From Nevskia soli DSM 19509 (GTDB taxonomy: Bacteria > Pseudomonadota > Gammaproteobacteria > Nevskiales > Nevskiaceae): 64,000 nucleotides of DNA. Under the pieces are notes generated by a model. That model had not been told where the DNA came from. It saw only the letters and a program-made list of their open reading frames with translations, and did not search any database. The translations under genes were made by a program, and so were the position numbers. Of the stretch, positions 7,327 through 15,701 are shown piece after piece (position 1 is the stretch's first letter; every line of letters begins with the position of its first letter). The stretch is taken from positions 40,509-104,508 of the forward strand of contig NZ_JONR01000022.1 in NCBI RefSeq assembly GCF_000711955.1, read 5' to 3'.

Positions 7327-9072
7327 ATGGCCAGTTATAACGCGCCCCTGCGCGAAATCGAATTCGTCCTCAACGACGTGCTCAACGTCGGCCAGCTGGC
7401 CAAGTTGCCGGCTTTTGCCGATGCCACGCCGGAAACGCTGATCGGCCTGATCGAGGAAGCCGCCAAGCTGGTGCAGGAGGAAATCGCCCCCCTCAACGCC
7501 AAGGGCGACGAGCAGGGCTGCAAGTGGAACAACGGCGAGGTCAAGGTGCCGGACGGCATGCCGGAAGCCTACAAGCTGTACTGGGAGGCCGGCTGGGTCG
7601 GCCTGTGCAATCCCACCGAGTACGGCGGCCAGGGCCTGCCCTACACCCTGTCCAAGGTGGTGGACGAGATCCTCTGCTCCGGCAATGTCGCCTTCGCCCT
7701 CTACCCCGGCCTGACCATGGGCTGCTTCGAGGCGATCATGGCCAATGCCTCGGACGAGTTGAAGCAGACCTACCTGCCCAAGCTGGGCACCGGCCAGTGG
7801 ACCGGCACCATGTGCATGACCGAGCCGCAGGCCGGCTCCGACCTCGCCGCGGTGAAGACCAAGGCCACCCCAAACCGCGACGGCAGCTACTCGCTGGAAG
7901 GCGGCAAGATCTTCATCACCTCCGGCGAGCACACCATGGCGGAGAACATCATCCACTTCACCCTGGCGCGCCTCCCGGACGCGCCCGCCGGGGTCAAGGG
8001 CCTGTCGACCTTCGTCGTGCCCAAGTTCCTGGTGAATGCCGACGGCTCTCTGGGCGAACGCAACAAGGTCACCTGCTCCTCGATCGAGCACAAGATGGGC
8101 ATCCACGGCTCCTGCACCTGCTCGATGCAGTTCGAGGGCGCCAGGGGCTGGATGGTGGGCCAGCCGAACACCGGCATCCAGAACATGTTCGTGATGATGA
8201 ACCTGGCGCGCATCCTGGTCGGCTTCCAGGGTCTGGGCCAGTGCGAGCTGGCGACGCAGAACGCCATTGCCTACGCCAAGGACCGCAAGCAGGGCAAGGC
8301 CTTCAACGGCGGCGCCACCATCATCAACCACCCCGACGTGCGCCGCATGCTGCTGACCATGAAGGCGACCACCGAAGGCGCCCGCGTGATGGCCTACGAG
8401 ACGGCAATGTACGTCGACCTGGCCCACCACCATGAAGACGCGGCGGTACGCGAGGAAGCGCAGGACTGGGTGGAGCTGAACACGCCCCTGGTCAAGGCCT
8501 TCTGCACCGACTCGGCCTTCGACCTGGGCAGCCTGGCGGTGCAGGTCTACGGCGGCCACGGCTTCATCCGCGAGCATGGCATCGAGCAGATCGTGCGCGA
8601 CTCCAAGATCCTGTGCCTGTACGAAGGCACCAACGGCATCCAGGCGATGGACCTGGTGCGGCGCAAGCTGATGCTGCACAACGGCCGCCTGGCGCAGCGC
8701 TTCTTCGCCAAGGTGCGCTCCGAGGGCACCGCCGACGCCCCGGTGGGCTTCATCGCCAAGCCGCTGCGCGAGGCCGTGGAGGAACTGGAAAAGACCGTGC
8801 ACTGGCTGCAGGAATCGTTCAAGACCAACCCGGACGACGCCGGTTTCGGCGCGGTCGATTTCCTGCGCGCCTTCGCCCTCACCTACCTGGGCTTCAACTG
8901 GTTGCGCATGGCCAAGGCCGTCTCGACCAGCGGCGACGAAAACTTCAAGCGCGGCAAGCTGGCCACCGCGCAGTTCTTCGCCGCCCGCATGCTGCCGCAG
9001 GTGCACGGCCTCTGCGCCAACGTGCGCAGTTCGGCCGGCGAGCTGATGCAGCTCGACGCCGAAGCGATCTGA
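7327..9072 (+). CDS. Acyl-CoA dehydrogenase, DmdC-like
   Basis: This FAD enzyme oxidises an acyl-CoA at the alpha-beta bond; the chain-length preference cannot be read from sequence. The 581 residues are longer than classical 380-residue members. They match the large subfamily that includes 3-methylmercaptopropionyl-CoA dehydrogenase, with an extra N-terminal segment (MASYNAPLREIEFVLNDVL), the FAD-site sequence MTEPQAGSDLAAVKTKA (about 160), ITSGEH, and VQVYGGHGFIREHGIEQIVRDSKI with YEGTNGIQAMDL near residue 430. The C-terminus is an added helical domain. It stands alone, transcribed away from yajC, with a hairpin after it. Confidence 0.88.
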   Translation: MASYNAPLREIEFVLNDVLNVGQLAKLPAFADATPETLIGLIEEAAKLVQEEIAPLNAKGDEQGCKWNNGEVKVPDGMPEAYKLYWEAGWVGLCNPTEYGGQGLPYTLSKVVDEILCSGNVAFALYPGLTMGCFEAIMANASDELKQTYLPKLGTGQWTGTMCMTEPQAGSDLAAVKTKATPNRDGSYSLEGGKIFITSGEHTMAENIIHFTLARLPDAPAGVKGLSTFVVPKFLVNADGSLGERNKVTCSSIEHKMGIHGSCTCSMQFEGARGWMVGQPNTGIQNMFVMMNLARILVGFQGLGQCELATQNAIAYAKDRKQGKAFNGGATIINHPDVRRMLLTMKATTEGARVMAYETAMYVDLAHHHEDAAVREEAQDWVELNTPLVKAFCTDSAFDLGSLAVQVYGGHGFIREHGIEQIVRDSKILCLYEGTNGIQAMDLVRRKLMLHNGRLAQRFFAKVRSEGTADAPVGFIAKPLREAVEELEKTVHWLQESFKTNPDDAGFGAVDFLRAFALTYLGFNWLRMAKAVSTSGDENFKRGKLATAQFFAARMLPQVHGLCANVRSSAGELMQLDAEAI

Positions 9073-9083
9073 GGCACAAGCCG

Positions 9084-9116
9084 GTAGCCGGGGAGCACTA
9101 TTCGCTCCCCGGCTAT
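9084..9116 (+). terminator. Hairpin after the acyl-CoA dehydrogenase gene
   Basis: GTAGCCGGGGAGC (9084-9096) pairs with GCTCCCCGGCTA (9104-9115) across a 7-base loop, 12 bp after the stop codon. It is a likely terminator or RNA end. Its TAGCCGGGG core resembles the TAGCCCGGG hairpins at 3812 and 11599. The remaining intergenic stretch to 9392 shows no gene; a TTGNNT/TAT-like promoter for the glutathione peroxidase gene must lie there, but none stands out. Confidence 0.6.
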
Positions 9117-9392
9117 CGCAGCGTTTCGACCACCAACGTCACGCCAGCCGGAACACCGGTGAATCAGCCCGTGAGCCGCGCCAGCAGCGGTCTTTCCAGC
9201 AGATTCGGCGGTTTGTGGTGGTTTGGCGGGGCAACTGCAACACAGCTGTCACAGCTTTGTCTTGTGCGCGGGCTGCCGCCAGGCGGCAGTACAGCGCCGG
9301 CGATCCATTTCGTGTCGCCAAGGCCAATGCCTGGACCGTAGCCATGTTTGGCGTGCTAGCATCGTTGAGTCGCCCTCATCAAGGATGCCCAG

Positions 9393-9875
9393 ATGTCCTC
9401 CGTTTACGACTTCACCGCCAACACCATCGACGGCCAGAGCATCAAGCTGGACGCCTACAAGGGCAAAACCCTCCTCATCGTCAACGTCGCCAGCAAGTGC
9501 GGCTTCACGCCGCAATACAAGGGACTGGAAGCCCTGTACGAGAAGTACAAGGACCAGGGCCTGGTGATTCTGGGCTTCCCCTGCGACCAGTTCGGCCACC
9601 AGGAACCGGGCGACGAGAAAGAGATCATGGAGTTCTGCTCCCTGACCTATGACGTGAAGTTCCCCATGTTCGCCAAGATCAAGGTCAACGGCGACGACGC
9701 CCACCCCCTGTACAAGTATCTGAAGAGCGAGGAGAAGGGCATCCTCGGCACCACCAACATCAAATGGAACTTCACCAAGTTCCTGGTCGACAAGACCGGC
9801 AAGGTGTTGAAGCGCTACGGCTCGATCGACACGCCGGACAGCATCGGCAAAGACATCGCGCCACTGCTCGCCTGA
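9393..9875 (+). CDS. Glutathione peroxidase family protein
   Basis: This thiol peroxidase reduces hydrogen peroxide or organic hydroperoxides using glutathione or thioredoxin. In the 160-residue protein the peroxidatic cysteine lies in NVASKCGFTPQYKGLE (about residue 36); it is a plain cysteine, not selenocysteine. The second signature reads FPCDQFGHQEPG, where most relatives have FPCNQFGGQEPG, so the glutamine of the catalytic set is kept while two neighbours differ. The WNFTKFLVDKTGKV block near residue 130 completes the fold. It is monocistronic or leads into the membrane protein gene 58 bp downstream. Confidence 0.92.
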   Translation: MSSVYDFTANTIDGQSIKLDAYKGKTLLIVNVASKCGFTPQYKGLEALYEKYKDQGLVILGFPCDQFGHQEPGDEKEIMEFCSLTYDVKFPMFAKIKVNGDDAHPLYKYLKSEEKGILGTTNIKWNFTKFLVDKTGKVLKRYGSIDTPDSIGKDIAPLLA

Positions 9876-9933
9876 AAAAACCGCAGTAAAAACCGCTTCA
9901 CCAGCAGTACCTTCGGGGGAAGGGGGTCTTGTT

Positions 9934-10596
9934 ATGCGCGCATGGCGCGACGCATTGCTGTTCCATCTGTTCATCGCCGCGGCGGCGGTCGGCGTGTTTT
10001 TCGCGCTGCGCCCGCCGGAGCTGGGCTTCGGCATCCTCGGGCTGGTCGTGGTCTACAACCTGCTGTTGCCGCTGATCGCCAGCCGCAGCGGGCATCGCGA
10101 CTGGCTGGAGCTGTGGCTGTTCCTGCTGCCGCTATCGGTGCTGCAGGTGCTGCCGGACTGGGTGTTGACGCAGCAGTTCGGCATCCTCGCCTTCCCGGAC
10201 CTGGGCGGCCCGCACATCGGCGCGGTGCCAGCCTACATGGCCGGCATGTGGGTGATCCCGCTGTTCTGGATCCTGTGGCTGGCGGGGCGTTCGACCCTCA
10301 CCGCCGCGGTGCTGGCCCTGCTGGTCTTCGCCGGAGCGGAATGGGTGGCGCGGCCGCTGCAGCTATGGCACTCGCAGCACGTGACGCAGTTCATGGGCAT
10401 CGCCGACTACGTGCTGGTGCCGGAGATGCTGCTGGGCTGGGCGGCGGCCTTCGCCTTCCAGTACACCCGTGAGAGCAATCCGTTCGCCCGGCTTGGCGCG
10501 GCGGTCTGCGTCACCACCTTCTACACCGGCGCGCTGGTGCTGGCGTATTTCCTGAGCGAGCACGTGGGGTTGCGGCTGCCGCTGCATCCGGGCTGA
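9934..10596 (+). CDS. Multi-pass membrane protein, unknown function
   Basis: This 220-residue hydrophobic protein has about seven transmembrane segments, starting with LLFHLFIAAAAVGVFFAL, then ILGLVVVYNLLLPLIA and WLFLLPLSVLQVLPDWVL, and ending with VTTFYTGALVLAYFLSEHVGL. Charged residues are mostly in short loops. I do not recognise a family with known function. An AAGGGGG site lies ahead of the ATG at 9934. It may be read with the upstream peroxidase gene; a dispersed repeat follows it. Confidence 0.8.
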   Translation: MRAWRDALLFHLFIAAAAVGVFFALRPPELGFGILGLVVVYNLLLPLIASRSGHRDWLELWLFLLPLSVLQVLPDWVLTQQFGILAFPDLGGPHIGAVPAYMAGMWVIPLFWILWLAGRSTLTAAVLALLVFAGAEWVARPLQLWHSQHVTQFMGIADYVLVPEMLLGWAAAFAFQYTRESNPFARLGAAVCVTTFYTGALVLAYFLSEHVGLRLPLHPG

Positions 10597-10616
10597 GCCG
10601 ACACTAAAAATCCCGC

Positions 10617-10698
10617 CGTCATACCGGCGAAAGCCGGTATCCAGGGTCCTTGAACGCGCACTCCGCCGCTCTGGATTCCGGCTTTCGCCGGAATGACG
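10617..10698. repeat. Dispersed GTCAT-type inverted repeat
   Basis: The left end GTCATACCGGCGAAAGCC and the right end GGCTTTCGCCGGAATGAC form an inverted pair of about 27 bp. Inner ATCCAG/CTGGAT boundaries flank roughly 28 bp of spacer. Elements of this kind, with ends GTCATTCC...GGAATGAC, are widely dispersed in proteobacterial chromosomes. It lies between two convergent genes, where it could also act as a transcription end. A related half-element lies at 18669-18695. Confidence 0.75.
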
Positions 10699-10720
10699 TC
10701 GTTCCGTTTCAGCGCCGTGC

Positions 10721-11569
10721 CTACAGGTTCTGCGCGCCGAAGGTATCGCAGCGCTTGAGGTCGCCGCTGTCGAAGCCGGCGCGGAACCAGCGCACGCGCT
10801 GTTCGCTGCTGCCGTGGGTGAAGCTGTCCGGCGTGACGCTGCCCTGCGCCTGCCGCTGCAAACGGTCGTCGCCGATGGCGGTGGCGGTGTTCAGCGCCTG
10901 CTCGATATCGCCCGGCTCCAGCCACTGGTGACGCTGCTGCGCCTGGTTGGCCCAGACCCCGGCAAGGCAGTCCGCCTGCAGTTCCAGCCGCACCGATAAA
11001 CCGCCGGCACCCCGGACGTCCTGGCGCGCGGCACTGACTTTCTGCGAGATGCCCAGCAGGTTCTGCACATGGTGTCCGACTTCGTGGGCGATGACGTAGG
11101 CCTGGGCGAAGTCGCCGCCGCCGCCGAGGCGGTCGCGCATCTCCTGGAAGAAGCTGGTGTCGAGGTAGACGCGCTGGTCGCCCGGGCAATAGAACGGGCC
11201 CGAGGCGGAGGTGGCGCCGCCGCAGGCGGACTGTACTGCGCCGCTGAACAGCACCAGGTGCGGCGCGGTGTAGGTGCGGCCGGCCTTCTGGAAGATGGCA
11301 CCCCAGGTATCCTCGGTGTCGCCGAGGATGGCGCGGACGAAATCCACGCGCGGGTCGTTCGGATTCGCCGGGGCCGATGCGGCGGGGGGCGACATGCCCT
11401 GCTCCACCTGGTCGACCAGGCCCAGCATCTCCAGCGGGTTGCGGCCGGTGGCCCAGCTCAGCAGCAGGGCGATGACCACGCCTCCGATGCCGATATGGCG
11501 GACGCCGATGCCGCCGCCGCTGCCGCGGTCCTCCACGTTGTCGCTACGTCTTGCGTCGCCCCAGCGCAT
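10721..11569 (-). CDS. ypfJ: Neutral zinc metallopeptidase, YpfJ family
   Basis: This is a putative membrane-anchored zinc protease. The 282-residue protein has a short cytoplasmic start (MRWGDARRSDNVEDRG), one transmembrane helix IGIGGVVIALLLSWATG (about 27-43), and a periplasmic catalytic domain with the zinc motif HEVGHHVQN near residue 165 and the distal GWELQADC-like segment LELQADCLAGVWA. The C-terminal SVTPDSFTHGSSEQRVRWFRAGFDSGDLKRCDTF is typical of the family. The physiological substrate is unknown. It is transcribed alone; the next gene on this strand, tgt, lies upstream beyond the long inverted repeat. Confidence 0.9.
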   Translation of the reverse strand: MRWGDARRSDNVEDRGSGGGIGVRHIGIGGVVIALLLSWATGRNPLEMLGLVDQVEQGMSPPAASAPANPNDPRVDFVRAILGDTEDTWGAIFQKAGRTYTAPHLVLFSGAVQSACGGATSASGPFYCPGDQRVYLDTSFFQEMRDRLGGGGDFAQAYVIAHEVGHHVQNLLGISQKVSAARQDVRGAGGLSVRLELQADCLAGVWANQAQQRHQWLEPGDIEQALNTATAIGDDRLQRQAQGSVTPDSFTHGSSEQRVRWFRAGFDSGDLKRCDTFGAQNL

Positions 11570-11598
11570 GGCACCTTCTCCCTGGCCTTTTACGGATT

Positions 11599-11681
11599 GT
11601 AGCCCGGGAAGCGCGCAGCGCTACCCGGGTCGGACCTGGCGCTTTACCATCCCCGGGTAGCGCTGCGCGCTTCCCGGGCTA
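11599..11681. repeat. Perfect 30-bp inverted repeat overlapping the tgt stop
   Basis: The 30 bases at 11599-11628, starting TAGCCCGGGAAGCGC, are the exact reverse complement of 11652-11681, with 23 bp between. Each arm also has an internal TAGCCCGGG/TACCCGGG near-dyad. The terminal CTA of the right arm (11679-11681) is the stop codon of tgt on the minus strand, so the element abuts the coding region exactly. It may fold into a long hairpin that ends tgt transcripts; a mobile REP-like origin is possible. Confidence 0.9.
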
Positions 11682-12830
11682 CTCGGCTTCGGGCGCCGGC
11701 GAGGCAGCGCCCGCGCTGCGCGAGGCCGCGCCTTCCGGGCCGGCCAGGAAATCCGCGGCGAAGGCGTCGTAGGTTCCGGCTTCGATGGCAGCGCGGATGC
11801 GCTTCATCAGGCCCAGGTAGTAGTGCAGGTTATGGGTGGTGTTGAGGCGCGCACCGAGGATTTCGTCGCAGCGATCGAGATGATGCAGGTAGGCGCGCGA
11901 GTAGTTGGCGCAGGTGTAGCAGCTGCAGGCCGGATCGAGCGGGCCGGCGTCGTCACGATGGCGCGCATTGCGGATCTTGATCACGCCCTCGGAGGTGAAC
12001 AGATGCCCGTTGCGCGCGTTGCGCGTGGGCATGACGCAGTCGAACAGGTCGATGCCGCGCCCCACCGCCTGCACCAGGTCGCGCGGCGTGCCCACGCCCA
12101 TGACGTAGCGCGGCCGGTCCGCCGGCAACTGGTGGGCGATGCCGTCGAGTACATGCAGGCGCTCGACTTCGCTCTCGCCCACGGAGAGACCGCCGAGCGC
12201 GTAGCCGTCGAAGCCGATCTCGGTGAGGCGGGCCAGTGACTCGTTGCGCAGCTCAGGGTACATGCCGCCCTGCACGATGCCGAACAGCGCACCTTCCGCG
12301 CCGGCGTGCGCGGCCTTGCAGCGGGCGCCCCAGCGCGCCGACAGGCGCAGCGATTCGCCCGCCTGCTCGGCGGTGGCGGGGTACGGTGTGCATTCATCGA
12401 ACTGCATGATGATGTCGCTGCCCAGCGCCAGCTGCACTTCGATGGAGCGCTCTGGCGAGAGGAAGATGCGGTCGCCGTTGATCGGCGAGGCGAATTCCAC
12501 GCCTTTCTCGGACAGCTTGCGCAGCTCCGCCAGGCTCCACACCTGGAAGCCACCGGAATCGGTGAGGATCGGCCCGTCCCAGTGCATGAAGCCATGCAGG
12601 CCGCCGAGCTTGCGTACGATCTGCTCGCCCGGGCGCAGCATCAGGTGGAAGGTGTTGCCGAGGATGATCTGCGCCCCGGCCAGCTTCAGCTCCTCCGGCG
12701 TCATCGCCTTGACCGTGCCGTAGGTGCCGACCGGCATGAACTGCGGCGTGTCGATCACCCCGCGGGCGAAGGTGATGCGGCCGCGGCGGGCGGAGCCGGA
12801 GGTGGCGAGCAATTCGTATTTCAAGTGCAA
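11679..12830 (-). CDS. tgt: tRNA-guanine transglycosylase
   Basis: The enzyme exchanges guanine 34 of tRNAs for Asp, Asn, His and Tyr with the queuine precursor preQ1. The 383-residue protein has the start MHLKYELLATSGSARRGRI, the catalytic aspartate in LTDSGGFQVWSL (about 90), the second aspartate in GIDLFDCVMPTRNARNG (about 265), and the zinc site CSCYTCANYSRAYLHHL. The C-terminal PEGAASRSAGAASPAPEAE tail ends on a stop codon contributed by an inverted repeat. It acts with QueA, whose gene lies 6 kb upstream on the same strand. Confidence 0.96.
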   Translation of the reverse strand: MHLKYELLATSGSARRGRITFARGVIDTPQFMPVGTYGTVKAMTPEELKLAGAQIILGNTFHLMLRPGEQIVRKLGGLHGFMHWDGPILTDSGGFQVWSLAELRKLSEKGVEFASPINGDRIFLSPERSIEVQLALGSDIIMQFDECTPYPATAEQAGESLRLSARWGARCKAAHAGAEGALFGIVQGGMYPELRNESLARLTEIGFDGYALGGLSVGESEVERLHVLDGIAHQLPADRPRYVMGVGTPRDLVQAVGRGIDLFDCVMPTRNARNGHLFTSEGVIKIRNARHRDDAGPLDPACSCYTCANYSRAYLHHLDRCDEILGARLNTTHNLHYYLGLMKRIRAAIEAGTYDAFAADFLAGPEGAASRSAGAASPAPEAE

Positions 12831-12957
12831 ACTTCAAGCGTATGCGGGTGCAAAGTATGACCGATCGGCCCGGATTGCCGTATCCGCCGGCCCGGAACGC
12901 TAGAGTAGACATCCCGGGGCGGCCCTGGCGCCGTCCACCTCAACGCGGGAGCACAGG

Positions 12958-13311
12958 GTGAATACGCAATGGCTGTATCTGGGCATCGCCATCGTCGCCG
13001 AGGTGATCGCCACGTCGACAATGAAGGCGACACAGGGCTTCAGCCGCCTGGGACCCTCGCTGGTAGTGGCGGCCGGCTACCTGGTGGCGTTCTATTTCCT
13101 GTCGCTGACCTTGCGCACCCTGCCGGTGGGCGTGGCCTATGCGGTGTGGTCCGGCGTCGGCATCGCGCTGGTGTCGCTGATCGCCTGGCTGGTCTATGGC
13201 CAGACGCTGGATGGGCCGGCCATCGTCGGCATGGCGCTGATCGTGGCGGGGGTGGTGGTACTGAACGGGTTTTCGAAGTCGGTGGCGCATTGGCCCTGGG
13301 CTGGGTCCTGA
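12958..13311 (+). CDS. Small multidrug resistance (SMR) family transporter
   Basis: This proton-coupled exporter of small cationic compounds is 117 residues long, with four transmembrane helices. The essential membrane glutamate lies in LGIAIVAEVIATSTMKAT (about residue 15), and the C-terminal helix MALIVAGVVVLNGFSK is typical of EmrE relatives. The start is GTG at 12958, just after a GGGAGCACAGG ribosome-binding region. Whether it is a drug pump or a guanidinium exporter cannot be settled from sequence. It is divergent from tgt. Confidence 0.9.
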   Translation: MNTQWLYLGIAIVAEVIATSTMKATQGFSRLGPSLVVAAGYLVAFYFLSLTLRTLPVGVAYAVWSGVGIALVSLIAWLVYGQTLDGPAIVGMALIVAGVVVLNGFSKSVAHWPWAGS

Positions 13312-13375
13312 ACTCGTAAGGCGCCCGCCGGCCCGCTAAGCTGGCCGCCATGATTCCGATCAACGATGGTGCGCC

Positions 13376-14581
13376 GTGCCGCATGAAGAGACACTGATTG
13401 CCACCCTCGCCCTCAGCCTGGCACTGGCTTTCGTTTTTGGCTTGCTCGCGGTGCGGCTGCGGCTGCCGGCACTGGTGGGCTACCTGCTGGCCGGCATCGT
13501 CATCGGCCCCTATACCCCGGGGCTGGAAGCGGATGTGCACCTGGCGCCGCAGCTGGCCGAGATCGGCGTGATGCTGCTGATGTTCGGGGTGGGCACGCAT
13601 TTCTCGCTGCGCGACCTGATGGCGGTGAAGGGCATCGCCCTGCCCGGCGCGGTGGCGCAGATTCTGGTGGCGACGGCGCTCGGCGCCGGGGCGGCGCACC
13701 TGTGGGGCTGGTCGCCCGGCGCCGGGATCGTGTTCGGCCTGGCATTGTCGGTGGCCAGCACGGTGGTGCTGCTGCGCGCGCTGGAGCAGCAGGGCACGCT
13801 GGAATCGGCGGACGGCCGCATCGCGGTGGGCTGGCTGATCGTCGAGGACCTGGTGATGGTGCTGGCCCTGGTGCTGTTGCCGGCACTGGCCGTGCCCCTG
13901 GGCGGGCAGGCGCCGGCCGGCCACGCTGCCCCGCCGGGGGAGTTGTGGCAGACGCTGGGCATCACCCTGGGCAAGGTGGCGCTGTTCGTGGTGCTGATGC
14001 TGGTGGTGGGCGCACGGGTGTTTCCCTGGGTGCTGCAGCGGGTGGCGCGGACCAATTCGCGCGAGCTGTTCACGCTGGCGGCGCTGGCCCTGGCGCTGGG
14101 CGTGGCTTACGGCTCGGCCAAGCTGTTCGAGGTGTCGGTGGCGCTGGGCGCCTTCTTCGCCGGCATGGTGCTGAACGGCTCCGACCTGAGCCACCGCGCT
14201 TCCACCTACCTGCAACCGATGCAGGACATCTTCGCCGCGCTGTTCTTCGTCTCGGTGGGCATGCTGTTCGACCCGCTGGTGCTGCTGCAGCATCCACTGG
14301 AGGTACTGGCGGTTCTGGCCATCATCGTGGTCGGCAAGTCGGTAGCAGCGCTGGGCATTGTGCTGCTGCTGCGGCGGCCGCTGAGCACGGCGCTGACGGT
14401 ATCGGCCGCGCTGGCGCAGATCGGCGAATTCTCCTTCATCCTGGCGGTGATGGGTGTAAACCTGAAGCTGCTGCCGCCGCAGGGACAGAGCTACATCCTG
14501 GCGGGTGCGCTGCTGTCGATCACCATCAACCCACTGGCGTTCAAGCTGGCGTCGCGCTTCCGGCCGGCGCCGGCGGGCTGA
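13376..14581 (+). CDS. CPA2 family cation:proton antiporter lacking the RCK domain
   Basis: This inner-membrane monovalent cation/proton antiporter is related to KefB and YbaL. The 401 residues give about twelve transmembrane helices, with LLAVRLRLPALVGYLLAGIVIGPYTPG near the start, the region GWLIVEDLVMVLALVLLPAL, and the late FFAGMVLNGSDLSHR. The protein ends right after the membrane domain (ITINPLAFKLASRFRPAPAG), so the cytosolic TrkA-N/RCK nucleotide-binding part that brings KefB and YbaL to about 560-600 residues is missing. It starts at GTG 13376. Substrate and regulation are not deducible. Confidence 0.88.
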   Translation: MPHEETLIATLALSLALAFVFGLLAVRLRLPALVGYLLAGIVIGPYTPGLEADVHLAPQLAEIGVMLLMFGVGTHFSLRDLMAVKGIALPGAVAQILVATALGAGAAHLWGWSPGAGIVFGLALSVASTVVLLRALEQQGTLESADGRIAVGWLIVEDLVMVLALVLLPALAVPLGGQAPAGHAAPPGELWQTLGITLGKVALFVVLMLVVGARVFPWVLQRVARTNSRELFTLAALALALGVAYGSAKLFEVSVALGAFFAGMVLNGSDLSHRASTYLQPMQDIFAALFFVSVGMLFDPLVLLQHPLEVLAVLAIIVVGKSVAALGIVLLLRRPLSTALTVSAALAQIGEFSFILAVMGVNLKLLPPQGQSYILAGALLSITINPLAFKLASRFRPAPAG

Positions 14582-14657
14582 AAGCTCGCGTGGTGGTGGA
14601 ATCCGTATACTTCGGGCCTGCACGGGCAGCGTGCCGCTGTTCGAATGATGGAGACCC

Positions 14658-14993
14658 ATGCGCCTGATCCTGATTCCGCTGGCTTTTGCCCTGCTGTCCG
14701 GCTGCTCGACCAGCAGCGTGCGGAACTGCAGCACGCTCGCCGGCCCGGGCTGGACGCCGCTGAACCAGCCGCCGGCCGCCGCCACGCAATTGCTGGCCCA
14801 GGAAAACCTGCCCGCCGACAGCCAGATGGTGTGGCTGAGCAAGGGACCGGAGCAGCTGATCGCCTGCTATTACGCCAGGGGCATGACCAGCCCGGGCTGC
14901 GGCGGCTCGGAGGCCTACAAGTTCCTGCAGAAAGATGGCCGCTGGATCTCGCAGGGCCAGCTGCTGGATTACTGCGACCTCGGCCCCAGCTAG
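14658..14993 (+). CDS. Putative lipoprotein
   Basis: This 111-residue protein has a lipoprotein signal peptide, MRLILIPLAFALLSGCSTS, with the lipobox LLSGC placing the acylated cysteine at residue 16. The mature part holds four further cysteines (RNC, IACYY, PGCGG, DYCDL) and no recognisable domain. The start ATG at 14658 follows GATGGAGACC. A TATACT -10 like sequence lies at about 14606. Outer-membrane anchoring is likely because the residue after the cysteine is Ser, not Asp. Function unknown. Confidence 0.72.
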   Translation: MRLILIPLAFALLSGCSTSSVRNCSTLAGPGWTPLNQPPAAATQLLAQENLPADSQMVWLSKGPEQLIACYYARGMTSPGCGGSEAYKFLQKDGRWISQGQLLDYCDLGPS

Positions 14994-15110
14994 GGAACCT
15001 CTGATGAATCCCAAGCCCTGCCGGGTGGAGGCAAGGTGCGGGAAAATTTTCACAATCGCCGGCATCCGCCTTGCGATGAAAATGCGGCGTCGCAACCCAA
15101 GGAGTGGATC

Positions 15111-15527
15111 ATGCCCAGTGCCGGAAAGCGCAAGCCGCGCCCCGCAGTCGCGCCTTATCTGAGCGTTCATGACGCGCGCAAGGCGCTGGATTACTACCAG
15201 GCGGCCTTCGGGGCGGTGGAGATGATGCGCTGGGTCGACCCGGACAACGGCAGGATCGGCCATGCCGAGATCCGCATCGGCGAGCGCTCGATCTATCTGG
15301 CCGACGAATACCCGGAAACCACCGAACTCGGCCTGCGCAGTCCGCTGACGCTGGGCGGCAGCAGCTTCCAGTTCTGGCTGACGGTGGACGACGTGGACGG
15401 AGTGACCGAGCGTGCTGTGGCCGCCGGCGGCAAGCTGCTGCGGGCGGTGGAGCAGTCCGCGCAGGACGGGCGGCGCAGCCGGGTGGAGGATCCTTGCGGG
15501 CATATCTGGACCATTTCCAGCCACTGA
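15111..15527 (+). CDS. VOC superfamily (glyoxalase/PhnB-like) protein
   Basis: This small metal-binding vicinal-oxygen-chelate protein has 138 residues, beginning MPSAGKRKPRPAVAPYLSVHDARKALDYYQAAFG, which is the usual PhnB-type opening. It continues with GHAEIRIGERSIYLADEYPE and ends RSRVEDPCGHIWTISSH, with the typical late DPFGHxW-like signature. The frame is open further upstream, but the ATG at 15111 has a good AAGGAGTG site. The reaction is unknown; the family covers isomerases, dioxygenases and resistance proteins. Confidence 0.85.
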   Translation: MPSAGKRKPRPAVAPYLSVHDARKALDYYQAAFGAVEMMRWVDPDNGRIGHAEIRIGERSIYLADEYPETTELGLRSPLTLGGSSFQFWLTVDDVDGVTERAVAAGGKLLRAVEQSAQDGRRSRVEDPCGHIWTISSH

Positions 15528-15701
15528 GGGACGAAGGGCTGTTTCAGTCCAGGCGTATAAAGGCCCAGGCAAATCCGGAGCCGGGGCTTCGCTGAGCTCC
15601 GGGGGACGGCTACCATGGCCGGCAGCGCAGGCCGAGCTGCTGACAGAGGGCTGTCAGCAGCGGTCGTTCAACATGATCGACATCGATCGACGGGAACATT
15701 C

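Noticed and set aside
13040..14842. 600-codon minus-strand frame over the SMR and antiporter genes
   Set aside because: Composition is dominated by Gln, Arg, His and Pro, it crosses two convincing plus-strand membrane protein genes, and it shows no protein family.
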